Positions 24,450-33,500 of a stretch of DNA of 64,000 nucleotides are shown here, piece after piece. Location: the NCBI GenBank assembly GCA_050305515.1, contig JBNLFL010000015.1, positions 39,291 to 103,290 on the forward strand, written 5' to 3'. A program made the position numbers and the translations under genes. Position 1 is the first letter of the stretch, and every line of letters starts with the position of its first letter. The notes beneath the pieces were generated by a model, which searched no databases, was not told the origin of the DNA, and saw only the letters and a program-made list of their open reading frames with translations. Source of the DNA: JAFGUB01 sp050305515. GTDB taxonomy: Bacteria > Campylobacterota > Campylobacteria > Campylobacterales > Sulfurimonadaceae.

Positions 24450-25145
24450 ATGGCAAGTAAACGCTATGCTCAGTTAAGTGAAAAAATTGAAAACAACAAA
24501 AACTATTCGGTTGCTGAAGCAGCATCTTTTATTAAAGAGCTCAAATCAGCAAAATTCGACGAGACTGTAGAAATTGCTATGAACCTCAGTGTTGACCCAC
24601 GTCACGCTGACCAGATGGTTCGCGGTGCAGTCGTACTGCCACACGGTACCGGTAAAGTGGTGCGTGTTGCGGTTTTCGCCAAAGGTGTTAAAGCTGATGA
24701 AGCGAAAGCAGCGGGTGCTGACATTGTCGGTACAGACGATCTCGTTGAGCAGATTCAGGCAGGTAACATCAACTTTGACGTTGTTGTAGCCGCACCGGAT
24801 TGTATGGGGCTGGTTGGTAAAGTCGGTCGTATTCTCGGGCCAAAAGGTCTGATGCCAAACCCTAAAACCGGAACGGTAACTCCAGACGTTGCTACAGCGG
24901 TTGGAAATGTCAAGGGCGGTCAGGTCGCTTTCCGTGTCGATAAAAAAGGTAACATCCACGCAGGTATCGGCAAAGTCAGCTTTGATTCTGTAAAAATTGA
25001 AGAGAATATCAAAGCATTCGTTGGTGCGATCAACCGTCACAAACCTTCTTCGGCAAAAGGGCGCTACATTAAAAATGCAGCACTCTCTCTGACAATGAGT
25101 CCAGCGATCAAATTCGATCTGGCAGAAGTCGCAGACATCAAATAA
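24450..25145 (+). CDS. rplA: 50S ribosomal protein L1
   Basis: 231 residues. Contains the family signatures DETVEIAMNLSVDPRHADQ, GTGKVVRVAVFAKG and ILGPKGLMPNPKTGTV. L1 forms the mobile stalk at the 50S E-site and in many bacteria represses its own rplKA mRNA. ATG preceded by AGGAGAAC. The gene ends just before a palindrome-containing stem-loop and the rplJ leader. Confidence 0.98.
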   Translation: MASKRYAQLSEKIENNKNYSVAEAASFIKELKSAKFDETVEIAMNLSVDPRHADQMVRGAVVLPHGTGKVVRVAVFAKGVKADEAKAAGADIVGTDDLVEQIQAGNINFDVVVAAPDCMGLVGKVGRILGPKGLMPNPKTGTVTPDVATAVGNVKGGQVAFRVDKKGNIHAGIGKVSFDSVKIEENIKAFVGAINRHKPSSAKGRYIKNAALSLTMSPAIKFDLAEVADIK

Positions 25146-25146
25146 T

Positions 25147-25182
25147 CTTACATGTAAGCATTTGCTTGCATGTAAAGTTTTT
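25147..25182 (+). terminator. terminator-like stem after rplA built from two palindrome copies
   Basis: CTTACATGTAAGC (25147-25159), a 4-base loop, then GCTTGCATGTAAAG, forming a 13-bp stem with one bulged A, followed by five T residues. The left arm is an exact TTACATGTAA (25148-25157) and the right arm a one-mismatch copy, TTGCATGTAA (25166-25175). Shaped as an intrinsic terminator or attenuator between rplKA and rplJL. Confidence 0.6.
25148..25157. repeat. TTACATGTAA palindrome after rplA
   Basis: Exact copy forming the left arm of the terminator-like stem. Confidence 0.9.
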
Positions 25183-25323
25183 ACTCTGTTCTTTTTGGAG
25201 AACAAAGTAAAGATTTCCTTGTTGAGATCTTTAATCTTATGGACTGAAGACAGCCGGGGGTTCACGCTTAATCGGACTTTTCCCCGCCCCGCTTGAAGTA
25301 TCGATGTCTGGAAAGGAGAAACT
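25181..25323 (+). promoter_or_regulatory. rplJ leader, probable L10 autoregulatory region
   Basis: 143 bases before rplJ with strong structure: TTACTCTGTTCT (25181-25192) pairs with AGAACAAAGTAA (25199-25210) with one mismatch, and an AAAGAT/ATCTTT pair follows, then a GC-rich segment. In bacteria the L10-L7/L12 complex binds the leader at this position to repress rplJL translation. Assignment is by position and structure only. Confidence 0.55.
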
Positions 25324-25809
25324 ATGACTAAATCGAAAAAAGCTGAGATTATCGATCAACTGAGCGAGTCATTCAAAACGGCGAATGCCGTAGTAATGTG
25401 TGACTATCGCGGTTTGACTGTGGTTGAACTTGAAGCACTCCGTAATGCTGCGCGCACGAAAGACGTTAAAGTACAGGTTGTCAAAAACACCCTTGCTACG
25501 ATTGCACTTTCCAATGCCAATATGACGGGTGTCGATATCGTCGATACCAACATTTTTGTATGGGGCGATGATGCTATTGCAGCATGTAAAACCGTAGCTG
25601 ATTTTGCAAAAAACAATGAGAAGTTTACAATCCGTAACGCTTACATTGACAGCGAAGCTGCTGATGCGGCAAAAGTACAGGCGTTTGCAAAACTCCCGGG
25701 TCGCGAAGAACTGCTGGGTATGCTTGCATCTGTCTGGATGGGTCCGATTCGCAACTTTACTATCGGGCTCAATGCGCTTAAAGAAAAGGTAGAAGCTCAG
25801 GCTTCCTAA
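25324..25809 (+). CDS. rplJ: 50S ribosomal protein L10
   Basis: 161 residues, beginning MTKSKKAEIIDQLSESF and containing CDYRGLTVVELEALR and VVKNTLATIAL, the L10 signatures. It anchors L7/L12 dimers to the 50S stalk through its C-terminal helix. Preceded by the structured leader and AAAGGAG; followed by rplL after 31 bases. Confidence 0.98.
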   Translation: MTKSKKAEIIDQLSESFKTANAVVMCDYRGLTVVELEALRNAARTKDVKVQVVKNTLATIALSNANMTGVDIVDTNIFVWGDDAIAACKTVADFAKNNEKFTIRNAYIDSEAADAAKVQAFAKLPGREELLGMLASVWMGPIRNFTIGLNALKEKVEAQAS

Positions 25810-25840
25810 AAACATTTTAAAATTACCATAGGAGATAATT

Positions 25841-26212
25841 ATGGCTGTAACTAAAGAAGACGTATTAGAGTTCATCTCTAACCTCTCTGTTCTTGAACTG
25901 TCTGAACTCGTTAAAGAGTTTGAAGAAAAATTCGGTGTATCTGCACAACCTGTAGCTGTTGCCGGTGGCGCTGTTGCCGCTGTTGAAGCCGCTGAAGAAA
26001 AAACTGAGTTTGATGTTGTTATCGTTGATGCCGGTGACAAGAAAATCAACGTTATTAAAGTAGTTCGCGCTCTTACCGGTCTCGGCCTGAAAGAAGCAAA
26101 AGACGCTACTGAGAACACACCTTCAACCATTAAAGAAGGTATCTCTAAAGACGACGCTGAAAAAGCGAAAAAAGAGCTTGAAGAAGCTGGCGCTAAAGTC
26201 GAACTTAAATAA
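25841..26212 (+). CDS. rplL: 50S ribosomal protein L7/L12
   Basis: 123 residues: N-terminal dimerisation helices, an Ala/Val-rich hinge (VAVAGGAVAAVEAAEE), and the globular C-terminal domain KTEFDVVIVDAGDKKINVIK...GLGLKEAKD that recruits translation factors. Very highly biased codon use. Followed by a structured spacer before rpoB. Confidence 0.99.
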   Translation: MAVTKEDVLEFISNLSVLELSELVKEFEEKFGVSAQPVAVAGGAVAAVEAAEEKTEFDVVIVDAGDKKINVIKVVRALTGLGLKEAKDATENTPSTIKEGISKDDAEKAKKELEEAGAKVELK

Positions 26213-26405
26213 GTTTGCTTTGCTGAAGGGTTTCCCTTCGCCCGCCTCTTGGCCCATGAGCGAGATGATTTTGTCATCTTGTTCATGGGCCTTTGGCGGT
26301 TATAGCCACTAACGTCTATAACCTGTGGATCTATCCAGGGACGCCTGGAGACGACAATGATTCTGCCGATCGGCAGTATTTTTCAACTATTATCAAGGTA
26401 GCCTA
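26213..26405 (+). promoter_or_regulatory. structured rplL-rpoB spacer
   Basis: 193 bases with stacked inverted repeats: GAAGGG TTT CCCTTC (26225-26239); a long stem GGCCCATGA/TCATGGGCC (26251-26291) with an inner AGATGA/TCATCT, bracketed by CCGCC/GGCGG; and CTGCC GATC GGCAG then TATTTTT (26363-26383). In E. coli the corresponding gap holds an RNase III site and an attenuator that lower rpoBC expression relative to rplL, and this arrangement suggests the same. Confidence 0.6.
26363..26383 (+). terminator. attenuator-like terminator upstream of rpoB
   Basis: CTGCCGATCGGCAG forms a 5-bp stem with a GATC loop followed by TATTTTT, 23 bases before the rpoB ATG. Probably partial termination, since rpoBC shows no other clear promoter. 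Confidence 0.55.
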
Positions 26406-29400
26406 ATGTTAAACAGTCTGTATTCAGGTAATCGTTTACGTGTAGACTTCGCCAAAACTCCCCAACAAATTGAAGTCCCCAACCTTTTGCAACTACAGCA
26501 AAACTCTTACGACACCTTTTTAATGCTCGATCAGAAAGATCGTACGCAAAGCGGCATCGAACGTGTATTTGAATCAGTTTTTCCAATTCATGATACGCAA
26601 AATCGCCTGACACTCGAATATCTCGGTTCTGAAACGGTTAAACCGAAATATACCGTTCGTGAATGTATGGAGCGCGGCCTGACCTACGCCATTTCACTCC
26701 GTATGAAAACCCGTCTTGTGCTCTGGGATCGTGATGAAAACACAAAAGAGAAACTTGGTGTCAAGGACATCAAGGAACAGCCGATTTTCGTGCGTGACAT
26801 TCCTCTGATGACGGATCGTACGTCGTTCATCATTAATGGTGTCGAGCGTGTTGTCGTTAACCAGCTGCACCGCTCTCCGGGTGTTATCTTTAAAGAAGAA
26901 GAATCGACTACCGCCGGTAGCAAACTGATCTTTACCGGTCAGATTATTCCTGACCGCGGTTCATGGCTCTACTTCGAGTATGACCCCAAAGACATTCTTT
27001 ACATGCGCATCAACAAACGCCGTAAAGTTCCGGTTACGATCATGTTCCGTGCGCTTGGTTATTCCAAGCAGGATATCCTCAAAATGTTCTATCCGCTTCA
27101 GACTATTACGATCGACGCAAATAATTTCCTGATGGATTTCAATGCGGATAACTTCAGTGGGCGTCTTGAATACAATCTGATCTCAGCTGATGGCAAAACC
27201 GAACTGATGAAAGCAGGGAAACGTCTGACACCTAAAAAAGCGCAGAAGTTCATTGAAGAGGGACATACCCGTATTCAATACCCTATTGAGATTCTGACAG
27301 AGCGTTATCTTGCTCAGCCTATCATTGATCCTGAAACCGGTGAAGTCCTTTTTGACACCATGACTGCGCTTGACGAGACGAAGCTCAAAAAGATGGCTGA
27401 GGCCGGTGTCAAAGAATTCGTGATCGCAAATGACCTTGCCGAAGGTCATGACAGCTCGATCATCAACGCATTCCTTGCCGATGCGGATTCACTCAAACTG
27501 CTGCGCCAGACTGAAGAGATTGAAGACGAAAATGACCTTGCGGCCATTCGTATCTACAAAGTTATGCGTCCCGGTGAGCCGGTGACCAAAGAAGCGGCCA
27601 AAGTGTTTGTAAATCAGTTGTTCTTTGATCCGGAGCGTTACGATCTGACCCGTGTCGGACGTATGAAGATGAACCACAAACTCGGACTTAACGTTCCGGA
27701 ATATGTGACGGTTCTGACAAATGAAGACATTATCAATACGGTTAAATACGTTATCAAGGTTAAAAATGGTCAGGGGCATATCGATGACCGCGACCACCTC
27801 GGTAACCGCCGTATCCGTTCGATCGGCGAGCTTCTCGGGAACGAGTTGCACAACGGTCTGATCAAGATGCAAAAAGCAATTAAAGACAAGCTTTCCACAA
27901 TGAGCGGTCCAATGACGGAATTGATGCCGCATGATCTGATCAACTCCAAGATGATCACTTCGACCATTATGGAATTTTTCTCCGGCGGACAGCTTTCACA
28001 GTTTATGGACCAGACGAATCCGCTTTCGGAGATTACCCATAAACGTCGTCTTTCAGCACTTGGTGAAGGGGGATTGGTTAAAGAGCGTGCGGGCTTTGAA
28101 GTGCGTGACGTTCACCCGACCCATTACGGACGTATCTGTCCGATTGAAACGCCTGAAGGTCAGAACATCGGTCTGATCAATACGCTGGCTACCTATTCAA
28201 AAGTTAATGAGCACGGCTTTATCGAAGCACCGTACAACATTGTCAAAGATGGTGTCGTACAGCTGGGGGCGGAAAATGTCGTCTATCTGACTGCGACTCA
28301 GGAAGAGGGCAAGACGATTGCAGCCGCTTCCAATGCGATTGATGAAAATGGCAAGTTTGTTGAAGATTTGATCGAGATCCGCCGCGACGGTGAGATCATC
28401 CTCGGCAGCCCCAAAGAGTGTGACTACATGGACCTCTCGTCTCACATGGTGGTCGGTGTTGCTGCCTCACTGATTCCGTTCCTTGAACATGACGATGCGA
28501 ACCGCGCCCTGATGGGCTCAAACATGCAGCGTCAGGCTGTGCCGCTTCTGCGTTCACAGGCGCCAATGGTGGGAACCGGTGTTGAGAAACATGTGGCACG
28601 CGATTCATGGGAGTGTGTCAAAGCAACACGCAGCGGTATTATCGAGAAAGTAGATGCGCGTCACATCTATGTCATGGGTGAAGACGAAAGCGGTACATTC
28701 ATCGATTACTATCCGCTGCAGAAAAACCTGCGTACCAACCAGAACACGACTTTTACACAAAAACCGATTGTCAAAACCGGTCAGAAAGTCCAAGCCGGAC
28801 AGATCATTGCCGACGGTCCGAATATGGATCAGGGCGAATTGGCTCTGGGTATCAATGCCATGGTCGCATTCATGCCATGGAACGGATACAACTTCGAAGA
28901 TGCGATCGTTATGAGCGAGCGCATGATTCGTGAAGATGCCTATACTTCGGTACATATTTATGAGAAAGAGGCTGAAGCGCGTGAACTTAAACACGGTGTT
29001 GAAGAGATTACCCGTGATATTCCGAACGTTCGTGACGACGAACTGACGCATCTGGATGAAAGCGGTATCGTCAAGATCGGAACCTATGTTTCCGGCGGCA
29101 TGATCCTTGTCGGTAAAGTATCGCCAAAAGGTGAAGTCAAACCAACGCCTGAAGAGCGTCTGCTGCGTGCCATTTTCGGTGAAAAAGCGGGTCACGTTGT
29201 CAACAAATCACTCTATTGTCCGCCAAGTATGGAAGGGGTAGTCGTTGATGTCAAAGTCTTTACAAAAAAAGGTTATGACAAAGATCCTCGTACGATGGAA
29301 ATCGAAAAAGCGGAACGCGACGAGCTCGAACGCGAGCACTATGACCGTCTGCTTATGATCGACAAAGAGGAGATGATGCGTGTCTCTTCGCTTTTGACAA

Positions 29401-30563
29401 AAGAGCCGCTCGAATCCGATGTCACTGCTAACGGCAACGAGTATAAAGCGGGTGATTTCATCAAGGCGGAAGATCTGGCCGAAGTTAACCGTTTTGCGAT
29501 GAACAATATCGTCAAAGCGTTCAGCGACGCGGTTCAGGAAAACTATAACGCGACGAAGAACCATTTCCAGAAGCAGAAAAAACTTTTCCGCGACGAGCAT
29601 GAAGAGAAGCTCTCCATTCTGGAAAAAGATGACATCCTCCCTAACGGTGTCGTCAAATATGTAAAGATCTACATTGCAACGAAACGCAAACTGCGTGTCG
29701 GTGACAAAATGGCGGGTCGCCATGGGAACAAGGGTATCGTCTCAAACATCGTTCCTGAAGTCGATATGCCATATCTTGCGAACGGACGTCCGGTTGATGT
29801 CTGTCTGAACCCGCTAGGGGTTCCTTCACGTATGAACATCGGTCAGATTCTTGAGATGCACCTTGGTATGGCCGGTGCATCACTCGGGAACCAGATTCAG
29901 GAGATCTTTGAAGCGAAGCAGGAAGATTACCTCAACCAGCTTCGTAACAAGATGATAGAAATCGCAGATGTCGCAGGTCTCATGAATGCGGCAAAAATGC
30001 TCGGTGACATGGATAATGACACGCTGCTGAAATATGCACGTGACTGGTCCAAAGGGGTCAAGTTTGCTACGCCTATCTTTGAAGGTGTCAACCCTGACGA
30101 GTTTGCAAAACTCTTTGAACTGGCAAAACTTGATGATGACGGTAAAACGGTCCTTTATGATGGCAAAACCGGAGAACAGATCAAAGAACGTGTCAACGTC
30201 GGTTACATGTACATCCTGAAACTGCATCACCTGGTTGATGAGAAAGTTCATGCCCGTTCAACCGGACCATACTCTCTTGTCACGCAGCAGCCTGTCGGTG
30301 GTAAAGCACTCTTCGGCGGACAGCGTTTCGGGGAGATGGAAGTTTGGGCTCTGGAAGCCTATGGTGCTTCTGCCGTACTGAAAGAAATGCTGACGATCAA
30401 ATCGGATGACGTCGAAGGACGTGTCCGTGCGTACAAAGCAATTACCAAAGGTGAAAGTGTACCGGCGTCAGGTATTCCTGAAACGCTGTTCGTACTGACC
30501 AAAGAGCTGCAGTCGTTGGCTCTTGACGTAGAGATTTTTGACGAGGTGGATGAAGATGAGTAA
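26406..30563 (+). CDS. rpoB: RNA polymerase subunit beta
   Basis: 1,385 residues. Rifampicin-region motif GQLSQFMDQTNPLSEITHKRR, ERAGFEVRDVHPTHYGRICP, GYNFEDAIVMSE and GGKALFGGQRFGEMEVWALE are all present. With beta' it forms the catalytic cleft. Slightly longer than the E. coli protein (1,342). The last 8 bases overlap rpoC but the two are separate frames with their own stop and start, unlike the fused rpoBC of Helicobacter and Wolinella. Confidence 0.99.
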   Translation: MLNSLYSGNRLRVDFAKTPQQIEVPNLLQLQQNSYDTFLMLDQKDRTQSGIERVFESVFPIHDTQNRLTLEYLGSETVKPKYTVRECMERGLTYAISLRMKTRLVLWDRDENTKEKLGVKDIKEQPIFVRDIPLMTDRTSFIINGVERVVVNQLHRSPGVIFKEEESTTAGSKLIFTGQIIPDRGSWLYFEYDPKDILYMRINKRRKVPVTIMFRALGYSKQDILKMFYPLQTITIDANNFLMDFNADNFSGRLEYNLISADGKTELMKAGKRLTPKKAQKFIEEGHTRIQYPIEILTERYLAQPIIDPETGEVLFDTMTALDETKLKKMAEAGVKEFVIANDLAEGHDSSIINAFLADADSLKLLRQTEEIEDENDLAAIRIYKVMRPGEPVTKEAAKVFVNQLFFDPERYDLTRVGRMKMNHKLGLNVPEYVTVLTNEDIINTVKYVIKVKNGQGHIDDRDHLGNRRIRSIGELLGNELHNGLIKMQKAIKDKLSTMSGPMTELMPHDLINSKMITSTIMEFFSGGQLSQFMDQTNPLSEITHKRRLSALGEGGLVKERAGFEVRDVHPTHYGRICPIETPEGQNIGLINTLATYSKVNEHGFIEAPYNIVKDGVVQLGAENVVYLTATQEEGKTIAAASNAIDENGKFVEDLIEIRRDGEIILGSPKECDYMDLSSHMVVGVAASLIPFLEHDDANRALMGSNMQRQAVPLLRSQAPMVGTGVEKHVARDSWECVKATRSGIIEKVDARHIYVMGEDESGTFIDYYPLQKNLRTNQNTTFTQKPIVKTGQKVQAGQIIADGPNMDQGELALGINAMVAFMPWNGYNFEDAIVMSERMIREDAYTSVHIYEKEAEARELKHGVEEITRDIPNVRDDELTHLDESGIVKIGTYVSGGMILVGKVSPKGEVKPTPEERLLRAIFGEKAGHVVNKSLYCPPSMEGVVVDVKVFTKKGYDKDPRTMEIEKAERDELEREHYDRLLMIDKEEMMRVSSLLTKEPLESDVTANGNEYKAGDFIKAEDLAEVNRFAMNNIVKAFSDAVQENYNATKNHFQKQKKLFRDEHEEKLSILEKDDILPNGVVKYVKIYIATKRKLRVGDKMAGRHGNKGIVSNIVPEVDMPYLANGRPVDVCLNPLGVPSRMNIGQILEMHLGMAGASLGNQIQEIFEAKQEDYLNQLRNKMIEIADVAGLMNAAKMLGDMDNDTLLKYARDWSKGVKFATPIFEGVNPDEFAKLFELAKLDDDGKTVLYDGKTGEQIKERVNVGYMYILKLHHLVDEKVHARSTGPYSLVTQQPVGGKALFGGQRFGEMEVWALEAYGASAVLKEMLTIKSDDVEGRVRAYKAITKGESVPASGIPETLFVLTKELQSLALDVEIFDEVDEDE

Positions 30564-33500
30564 ATTAGTACCTGTTGAGATTACTGAAGAGAACCGCCCG
30601 ACGGATATCAAACAGTTGCAGTTTCGCCTGGCGAGCCCTGAAAAGGTGCTCTCCTGGAGTCACGGCGAAGTAAAAAAGCCTGAAACGATCAACTACCGTA
30701 CCCTTAAGCCGGAGCGGGACGGTCTCTTCTGTGCCAAAATCTTCGGTCCCGTGCGTGACTATGAGTGTCTGTGCGGAAAATACAAGAAGATGCGTTATAA
30801 AGGCGTCGTATGTGAGAAGTGTGGCGTTGAAGTTACCTCTACCAAAGTACGCCGTATCCGTATGGGACACATTGATCTTGTCACTCCGGTAGCGCACATC
30901 TGGTATGTCAGCTCGCTGCCAAGCCGTATCGGTACGCTTCTTGGTGTCAAGATGAAAGATCTTGAACGCGTACTCTATTATGAAGCATACATCGTCAAAA
31001 ACGGCGGTGAAGCTTTTTATGACGGTGAACAGACGACTCCGGTTATCAAATATGACGTTCTCAACGAGGAACAGTACCGCACCTTGATGCAGCGCTATTC
31101 CGAGAGCGGTTTTGAAGCCGAGATGGGTGGGCAGGTTGTTCGTGATCTGCTTGAAGAGCTGGATTTGGTGGATCTTTTCAGTCAGCTGAAAGAAGATATT
31201 GAAAAAACCAACTCGGAAGCGAAGCGTAAAACTATTGTCAAACGTCTCAAAGTTATCGAGTCATTCCTGAATTCGGGTAACAATCCGGGCTGGATGATGC
31301 TTACGGCACTCCCGGTACTGCCGCCTGAGCTGCGTCCACTGGTAAGTCTTGACGGCGGAAAATTCGCGGTCTCTGACGTTAATGACCTTTATCGCCGTGT
31401 TATCAACCGAAACCAGCGTCTCAAGCGTCTGATTGAACTCGAAGCTCCGGAAATCATTGTTCGTAATGAAAAACGTATGCTTCAGGAATCTGTCGATGCG
31501 CTCTTTGATAACGGCCGTCGTGCCAATGCGGTTAAGGGTGCCAACAAGCGTCCTTTGAAATCGCTCTCGGAGATCATCAAGGGGAAACAGGGACGTTTCC
31601 GTCAGAACCTGCTTGGTAAACGTGTTGACTTCTCCGGACGTTCGGTTATCGTCGTCGGTCCCGACCTCCGTATGGATCAGTGCGGTCTGCCGAAGAAAAT
31701 GGCACTGGAGCTTTTTAAACCGCATCTGATTGCAAAACTCGAGGACAAAGGGTATGCAACAACCGTAAAAGCGGCGAAAAAGATGATTGAAGACAAAACA
31801 AACGAAGTTTGGGAATGTCTTGCGGAGATCGTTAACGGATATCCGATTCTGCTCAACCGCGCACCGACACTGCACAAACTTTCGATTCAGGCGTTTCATC
31901 CGAAACTGATCGACGGTAAGGCAATTCAGCTGCATCCGCTCGTTTGTGCGGCCTTCAACGCCGACTTCGACGGTGACCAGATGGCGGTTCACGTGCCACT
32001 CGGTGCCGAAGCGATTGCCGAAGCAAAAGTTCTGATGCTCTCATCCATGAACATTCTTCTTCCTGCATCGGGTAAAGCGATTGCGACGCCGTCACAGGAT
32101 ATGGTTTTGGGTATCTATTACATCTCTTTAGAGAAAAACGGTGTCAAAGGTGCCAATAAGCTCTTCTCGGGTGTTGATGAAGTCATGATCGCTCTGGAGC
32201 ATAAAGCGCTGGATCTTCACGCCAAGATCCGTACCCGTGTTGATGGACGTATGATTCAGACGACTGCGGGCCGTGTCATTATCAAATCGATCCTGCCTGA
32301 TTTTGTTCCGGTAAACCTCTGGAATACCGTTATGAAGAAAAAAGCGATCAATGCACTGGTTGACTATGTCAACAAACATGGCGGTATCGCGGTTACGGCA
32401 TCGTTCCTCGACCGTCTGAAAGATCTCGGTTTTAAATATGCGACGGAATCGGGTGTATCCATTTCGATTGCGGATATCATTATCCCTGAAGCGAAAATCG
32501 AGAAAATTGCCGACTCCAAAAACAAAGTGCGCGAAATTCAGAAACAGTTTGAAGCGGGTCTGCTGACAGAGCAGGAGCGTTACAACAAGATCATTGACGT
32601 CTGGACGGATACGAACAATACCGTGGCCACACAGATGATGACTCTGGTTCAGACTGATAAGGAAGGTTTCAACTCAATTCACATGATGGCGGATTCCGGT
32701 GCGCGGGGTTCTGCCGCTCAGATTCGCCAGCTTGCAGGGATGCGGGGTCTGATGGCCAAACCTGATGGTTCGATCATCGAAACGCCGATTATCTCGAACT
32801 TTAAAGAGGGGCTGAACGTACTTGAATACTTTATTTCAACACACGGTGCCCGTAAAGGTCTCGCCGATACCGCACTTAAAACAGCGAATGCGGGTTATCT
32901 GACCCGCAAACTGGTTGATGTTGCTCAAAACGTGAAAGTCGTCGAGCATGACTGCGGTACGCACGAAGGTATCGAAATTACTGATATCTCTGTAGGTAAC
33001 GAAATGATCGAACCGCTTGAAGACCGTCTCCTCGGACGTGTTCTTGCCGAAGATGCGATCGATCCGATTACCAACGAGATCCTTTTCCCTGAAGGGACTC
33101 TTATCGATGAAGTCAAAGCACAGACAATTGTTGAAGCGGGCATCAAGTCGGCACATATCCGCACACCGACTACATGTAAAAGTGAAAACGGCATCTGTGC
33201 ACTCTGTTACGGACTGAATCTCGGTACCGGCGAAATCGTTCGTCGCGGTGAGGCGGTCGGTGTTATCGCGGCCCAGTCGATCGGGGAACCGGGGACACAG
33301 TTGACACTCCGTACCTTCCACGTTGGGGGAACGGCATCAAGTACCCGAGAAGAGCGTCAGGTTATCGCACACAAAGAAGGTTTTATCCGTTATTACAACC
33401 TTAAAACCTACCTCTCGAAAGAGGGCAAAAACATTGTTGCCAACCGTCGTAACGCCGCAGTCTTGCTGGTTGAGCCAAAAATCAAGGCACCGTCTGACGG

